From Gnetum montanum (taxonomy: Eukaryota; Streptophyta; Gnetopsida; Gnetales; Gnetaceae), in contig MNCI01034785.1 of assembly GCA_015680685.1 (NCBI GenBank), positions 595,241 to 659,240 of the forward strand: a DNA stretch of 64,000 nt, in the 5' to 3' direction. The position numbers were made by a program, and so were the translations under genes. The notes beneath the pieces were generated by a model that was given only the letters and a program-made list of their open reading frames with translations, had not been told where the DNA came from and did no database searches. Shown one piece after another: positions 58,375 to 64,000 of the stretch. How positions within the stretch are numbered: the first letter of the stretch is position 1; each line of letters opens with the position of its first letter.

Positions 58375-59936
58375 CATTGTGGAGGACCTCCACTACTATT
58401 GACCATAGTAGCACAAGTAATGTTCATGGGTTGGTGTTGTGGTGCAAAACCTTCTAGCACAACTAGTGGCAATGTAGCAGGAGGTGAAGGGTAAGAATAT
58501 TGACAGTGAGGAGAAGTGCAAGAAACATGAGGTGGTGATCTTGTGGGAGAGGACATGGGTTCATAGTACTTAGGAGAATGATAATGATGTTGTGAGATAG
58601 AGGATGTTGAGCTAGTTAGGGAAATAGGATGCTGAACATAATAAGCGCTTAGGTTCAAATGGTATGAAGGGTGTGACCAGTTTGAGGGTAGCCTATCCCA
58701 CAACTGGAATTTTGGCCACTATGACTGAACACTATATTTCTGTATGAACTCTAGATATAACATTCCTCCCCAATGCTCATGTAAATGTGACAAGATCAGT
58801 CATTGACCTTTGGGGTGATAGTACAAACAAAGGTTACATTGATACATATGATTAGTAGTTGAGTTCTTATTCTCTTTAACCCTTATTTCTAATTGTCTAA
58901 GGGTGTTCTATCCTACTTCTTGGTTCATCATGGTTCTACCTCTAATAATGTTGGCATATTCTCCACATTTTTCATATACCCATTCCATCATCTTATTGAT
59001 CTTTGCCTCAATTTCATCTAGTTATTATAGTATTGGCAAAGATGATTCCACATCCTTGAGGTGAGTTTATTTCTCCTCTTCATGACCATGGACCTTTGCT
59101 AATTCGAGATTTTGGTCTTGTTGAGAGCTTTCAACATTCTCCCATTTAGCCATTTCTCCTTCTTCTTTTACTACCCACTTAATAAGCTCTTGGAATTGGT
59201 GGGTTCGTAGCTCATATAGTTGACCTCAGGCATACATCCCTAGGGTCTTCCTTGTTTCATTATGGAGCCCATCCATGATGTGGTACATTTTCTTTTCCTT
59301 AGAGAATCCATGGCCTAGGCATTTTTTTAATAAAGAGTAATATCTTTCTAAGGCCATGTCCAAGGGTTCATGTTGCCTTTATTTCCATTTTTGGATTTGT
59401 CTCCTCAAGGCTGACACTCTTGCATAGGTTTGATATCTTTCATTGAAGATTTCTACCATTTTTGGCCAATGTCCAATTGATTTTGGTCTTAAGGACTTAT
59501 ACCATACTTTTTCTTAGCCAACAAGTGTCGTAGGAAAGAGCTTAATTTTTTGTCACCCATTATCAATATTGTTTCAAACACAGGCATCATGGAAGACTTG
59601 TAAATGATGTTATAGGTCTAAATCATAGCCTCTTGAAAACTTGGGAAAGTTTTTTAAATCAAGCCAGGGTAGACGACTTTCGTTACGACACTTGTAGGAT
59701 ATTCAAATAGCCTCTTGTATATGCATTAGGCTCTTAGTGGCTAGCAAGGGTTCATCATCACTAGGTAGGTTATGAATTTATGAGTTGGGATGATGTTTTC
59801 TTTGTTTATGTACATAAGAGACCCCTACATAAGATTGAGTACTCTCAACTTCATCTTCATCATCATATAATTTATTGGTTCTCTAATGAATTACCTTACT
59901 AGTTTTTGCGTTGTCATAGTCTTGTGAGAGAGACAT
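58375..59936 (-). pseudogene. E4 gag, disrupted
   Basis: ATG at 59936 (MSLSQDYDNAKTSK). The capsid domain (about 59150-59650) has YHHLQVFHDACV, IFNERYQTYARVSALRRQ and ALERYYSLLKKCLGHGFS. ETRKTLGMYA then leads into a Glu-rich linker. The finger CNLCLYYHPKGQ*LILSH (about 58770-58830) keeps CX2CX3HPKG but has lost the third Cys. A Ser/Pro/His-rich tail of 110 open codons ends at 58371. Confidence 0.72.
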
Positions 59937-60068
59937 TGTTGTGAATTGTGTGTGACTTATTTGTAATTACTTTATTTCTAAAATATATATCATCAAGGCT
60001 TCATTACAGCGATTTTGGATGATGTAACTAATTTAGATAACTAGCACCATCCCCAGCAACAACGTCAA

Positions 60069-61034
60069 TGATGAGTGGTGAGGTACCCCTACACTCAACC
60101 ATACGAATACGAGCATTCATGCACGATCTGGTCAAACTCCACAGATGGGCTAGTTGTGGTGTTTGGATAGTTACATGTTGATCATAGTTTGCTATCTTCC
60201 CACTTGGACTAGTATTTGCTTTGTCAATATGATTTAGTCTAGAGTGAGATGTGTGATGTGGTCCTAAACTAATGCTACTCCTAGAGGCAATGGAAAATGA
60301 CTTTATTCTAAGCTAATAAGGAATGAGAAGAAAAATCTAAGCTAGCCTAAGTATGATGAGCATTTTTCCTTAATCATTTGTACACATCTTAGACTTTGTG
60401 TACTACTTATGGGATTACCAAGCACATGTTACTTAAACACTCCTAGATACGCTACTAGGATACCAAGTAGTCACACTTAAATGCTCGTGATTAAGTCATA
60501 CTCATTCTACATTTAATAACAGGGATAGTAAATGAGGGTAAAGAAATATTAATTAAGAAAACAATAAATAATAATAACAGTTAAGTAATTAAAACTAAGT
60601 GAATGCTGCAATGATGAAGTAATCTTGATCTTTATTGTTGATTATGTGCATGTCCAAGTGCGTCACACTTGAATAAAGGTTCTATTACAATCATCACACT
60701 ATGGGCATGCACTAGGGAAAGGATTGAGATGAACTAAAAAATGAACAAAAAGGACTCTACTCTAACACTTACTTCCTCCTCATTCCTATGCATCCAAAGG
60801 TGTATTTATAGGCTTACACAATAATCACGATATCGTGTTTCCAATACCGTTATCCAGGTCATGATATGGTGTACCCAATATCACAAATCCAATATCAAGG
60901 GTCCAATATCGAGGGTCCAATATCAAGGGTCTGATGTCAAGGATCCGATGTCAATGGTCTGATATCAAGGATCTAATGTCAAGGGTCTGATTTCAAGGGT
61001 TGGATATCAGCACCTGGCAAACCATGATTCATCA
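60069..61034 (-). repeat. E4 5' LTR with 11-unit, 14-bp repeat
   Basis: Cores at 60863, 60877, 60891, 60905, 60919, 60933, 60947, 60961, 60975, 60989 and 61003, exactly 14 bp apart (RATATC, GATGTC, GATTTC), unit like GATATCAAGGGTCT. The array lies upstream, in the element's sense, of TATA ctataaatac near 60810. Confidence 0.85.
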
Positions 61035-62775
61035 CCTAAGGAAGGTTATTAGAGATGATAGATCATTGATTTCAAAGGTTACTGAATCAAGAAGCAAAGA
61101 AAGAAGGAGAATTGTGTAAGAGAGAATCAAGTAAAGAATACAATAGATGTCTTGCTAGTATGAAAAGAGATGTAAGGATTTTTGAGATACAAGAAGAAGA
61201 AATATTAGAAGATGTTATTCAATATAAGACTTTTCCTATTTAGAAATCAGTAAATGATATTACAAAAAACATAGAGAAAATGTGGGATTTTATGGATGAA
61301 AATTTTGTGACAATGCTTAAGATAGTAGAGGAGAAAATTAAATAAGTATTTAATATAAATAAGGATAGGAAAAAGAAGTGAGATGATATATATGATAGCT
61401 ATATAAGAAAGGAAAATTTGCTATAGTAAAGGATCTTATGGACTCAATTTCTAACTATGACAATGGTTGCAAGGTGTGCCAATATAAACATCCTAAGGGA
61501 TGTTTATGTGTTATGGCTCACTTACAAGAGTCCAAAGAATATGTACTTAATCTAAAATTTATTGAAAAGTAAATGCCTAGATGATTATCTTATCCATATG
61601 GTAATCATAGGTAGTCTTATCAACAATCATATTATTCAAGTGGGGCCTCTCCTCAATTGTAAGAGTAGTACCCATAATAGTGGCAACAATCATAATCATG
61701 GGAAATGTCATTGCCAAGGAAACAACATCTATATTAATAGTTAAATTCTTACAAATATTATGCTTAACATCCTATATCTCCAGGTAGTACTCCTATTCAT
61801 GCTTCCTTTCACTACTATCTAGCTAAGTACCACAAACCTACAACTCCATGCATGCAATCATAATCTTATATGTCTCAAATAGCTATAGGTTACTCTTTTC
61901 AAGCTCCCAATACTTTACCACAAGTACCACCATTAGTAATGCAAGGGAAATCGCCATCATAGTCATAATAGAAAAGTGCTACTATGGTAGTTATTATGTA
62001 GAAAAAGGATAATAACATTAGTTCATACTATAAATTTAGAAAACATTCTTTCTTTTGGACAAGTCTAGAAAAGGCTAGTAGAGAAAGGATTTCATATAAC
62101 CCTATTCCTCCTATGAAAAATCCTCCTATAATCACCATGCTTCAATAAAAACCAAATCAAAAGCTTATAACTATAATGTTAAGTCACAAATTATCACATT
62201 GGATGAAAGTAAGAACCCTTTCTAAGAAAAGAGTTGATCCTAGAAGCCCTTTGATCTATTTACAAATTGATGGAAATTTAACATGTAAAGCTCTACTAGA
62301 CTTTGTTTTGAAGTTAATTTGATATCTTAAGAAACATATAAGGCATGAAACCTACTACCATGAATGAAGTAAAACATAAGATTAGAGATGGTAAACCAAT
62401 TAGTCACCATTTCTTTGGGCTAGATAGAAGATGTGGTCACTATTATTGATGAATGTTATTATTTAAAAAATTTTCTTATAATTGATGTGAAGAATAATAA
62501 GGAGTATTTTCTATCATTATGAGAAATGCATGGCTTAGTACAATTGATGCTAAGCTAAGAATGAGAGATTTTTTCTTGGAAATTTCCAAGGAAGATGAGT
62601 AGGAAGCCATACAAATGCAAAGAATTCTATGCATTATTTACAATGATGAAATGTGTAACCATGGATTGAAAGTATAGAATGTTAATACAATTCTTATATT
62701 GATCCATAACAAATTTGAAAAATAAGTATGAATGCAAAAACAAATAATAGCTACTAAAATAAAGGATACCCATTG
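61035..62775 (+). pseudogene. E3 right part: gag end and retropepsin remnant
   Basis: Resumes the gag after E4 and runs through a charged linker to the finger CKVCQYKHPKGCLCVMAHL (about 61470-61525) and VLNLKFIEK at 61572. The protease remnant (62240-62620) shows KALLDF, a frameshift, then a WLSTIDAKL-like AWL.TID strand (AWLSTIDA equivalent to E1). The tail (THWL near 62775) matches E1 and E2, then homology ends at the copia fragment. Confidence 0.6.
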
Positions 62776-62789
62776 GCTAGGAAATGAGA

Positions 62790-64000
62790 ATATAAAACTA
62801 TTTAAATATTTTGTTAATAGGTTACATTATAACTTGTTTAGCTTAGGATAGTTCTCAAAGAAAGGTTATAATATTTGTTTCAAAGATGAGAAATCTATTT
62901 TAGAGAATATAGAAAAAAATTTTAAAGCCTATGTTACTCGAGCAGGAAAAAATCTATATTCTATTAATGAATAGTCCCAATGTATAACTCTTATTTCTGA
63001 GATGAGTAGAAGTAGGTTATGGCACAAGAGGCTAGAACACTTGAGTTTAGGAAACATAAAAGATTTAATCAAGGCTAAAAGTTTAAAAGGTATGCCTTAG
63101 GTAAGTCACTTGGAATAGGTATGCCTTGCATGCTAGCATAATAAGCAAAACATACCTATCTTTAAGCTAGTGAACTTTCATTGTAGAAACAAACTTGAAT
63201 TACTACATATCGATGTATGTGGCCTATTGATATAACTAATTTTTATGGAAGAAAATACTTATTTCATATTATTAATGATTACTAGAATGTCATGACTAAT
63301 GTGTATCAAGAAAAAGTATAATGTTTTAAAGCATTTAAAAGTATGGTTGAAATTGAAATAGGGATGAAAATAAAAAATATTAGGATTAACAATGGAGATG
63401 AGTTTAGCTCAAATGAATTTTATGAGCTATGTAGAGATTTAGGTATCAAGAGATAGTTCCAATCAACAAGAACACCTATGCAAAATGGTGTTGTACAACA
63501 TAAGAATAAAAGTATACTTGAAATGATCCAATAAATGATGAAGAAGATGGATGTACCAAATTTTCAATGGAATGAGATGGTTAGAAAGCTATGTATATCA
63601 TCCAAAGATGTTTGGTAATAATTGAAAATGGTAAGACTTCTTGTTAAATGTGGTATGATAAAATGAAAAATATTCAATATTTCAAAGTTTTTAGTAGTAA
63701 GTGCCATATTAAAAATAAAGATAATATCCATAAGCTTGATAATTGTTGTGAAGATGTTTTGTTTATTGAATATTCCATTCATTGAAAATATTATTATTGC
63801 CTAAATTTAAAAACATTAAAATTTTTTGAAACAGCTCATGTTAAGATTGATGAAGTATTAGAGGATGCTAACAATGTGGCTAAGAAAGGCATAAATGTAG
63901 ATAATGAAGAAAATAATGATGATGTTTTGACATCTAAATAAGCCAATGAGATTGATGACATGGATGAGGTAGAAATAAAATAAGAGGCTACACCTAACGA
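62790..64000 (+). pseudogene. Partial Ty1/copia integrase region
   Basis: NRLHYNLFSLG*FSKKGYNI and LWHKRLEHLSLGNIKDLIK form the GAG-pre-integrase domain (63015-63080). ELLHIDVCG, then RINNGDEFSSNEFYELCRD, GIKR*FQSTRTPMQNGVVQHKN form the integrase core (63190-63520). A linker towards RT (FETAHVKIDEVLEDANN) reaches the window edge. The order LWH.RL.H...D.CG...NG.EF...TP..NGV is diagnostic of Ty1/copia. Stops are numerous. It abuts E3 without a visible LTR. Confidence 0.8.

Larger units (their letters stand above)
55110..61034 (-). mobile_element. E4: antisense gag-only LTR element nested in E3
   Basis: LTRs are 60069-61034 (5') and 55110-56025 (3'). Target duplications cctaa at 55105-55109 and 61035-61039 are exact and fall inside the E3 gag. 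The decayed tRNA-Asp primer site TGACGTTGTTGCTGGGGA runs minus from 60067, and a polypurine tract (catggggtta) borders the 3' LTR. It encodes the same gag family as E1, E2 and E3. No protease, RT or integrase was recognised. It is younger than E3. Confidence 0.88.

Overview
This is a 64-kb nuclear window from a seed plant with a large, repeat-rich genome. A gymnosperm (conifer-type) genome is my best guess. The reasons are old, heavily CpG-decayed LTR retrotransposons stacked inside one another, a single low-copy gene island, and plant-type intron and promoter signals. This is inferred from sequence character only; no species is identified. Two bases are ambiguous (n near 3596 and 17245).

Layout. 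1-5226: the gag of a Ty3-type element on the minus strand and its repeat-rich flank. 5232-12324: E1, a gag-protease-only LTR element with exact 5-bp target duplications, inserted into an older minus-strand gag (E8: 5046-5226 plus 12330-13120). 13275-18206: E6, a rearranged chromovirus-type element, with LTR fragments near 16 and 18 kb. 18945 to about 21290: E7, a minus-strand relative of E1. 21300-29950: the low-copy island. It holds one apparently intact three-exon gene on the minus strand, a 2-oxoglutarate/Fe(II) dioxygenase most like jasmonate oxygenases (JOX). It also holds a hAT-like MITE, a triplicated 55-bp repeat and two CpG-rich patches. 29954-37003: E2, the best preserved gag-protease element. 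37004-38684: old LTR-like repeat and intergenic DNA. 38685-45022: E9, a minus-strand copia-gag element with no visible reverse transcriptase. 45075-51633: E5, a full-length but dead chromovirus with gag, protease, RT, RNase H, integrase and chromodomain. 51640-53345: E11, a minus-strand gag and LTR. 53363 to about 62775: E3, split by the antisense element E4 (55110-61034, TSD cctaa). 62790-64000: a partial Ty1/copia integrase region.

The most interesting material is in the LTR elements. (1) Five elements (E1, E2, E3, E4, E7) form one family. Its LTRs end in CTCATCA, its primer site fits tRNA-Asp, and it has a gag with an unusual CX2CX3HPKG finger. E1, E2 and E3 add a retropepsin-like domain; none has reverse transcriptase or integrase. 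Downstream, E1 and E2 share two small ORFs, an intron-like U-rich tract and three copies of the polypurine-tract sequence. (2) Upstream of the LTR TATA boxes, chromovirus, copia and gag-only families all carry arrays of a palindromic core (AGACGTCT/AGACATCT/AGATGTCT, or GATATC) spaced very regularly, mostly 14 or 20 bp apart. This looks like a shared cis-regulatory grammar.

The only gene likely to make a functional cellular protein is the dioxygenase. It has a TATA box about 73 bp upstream of its ATG and a G-box (CACGTG) further up, as expected of a jasmonate-responsive gene.
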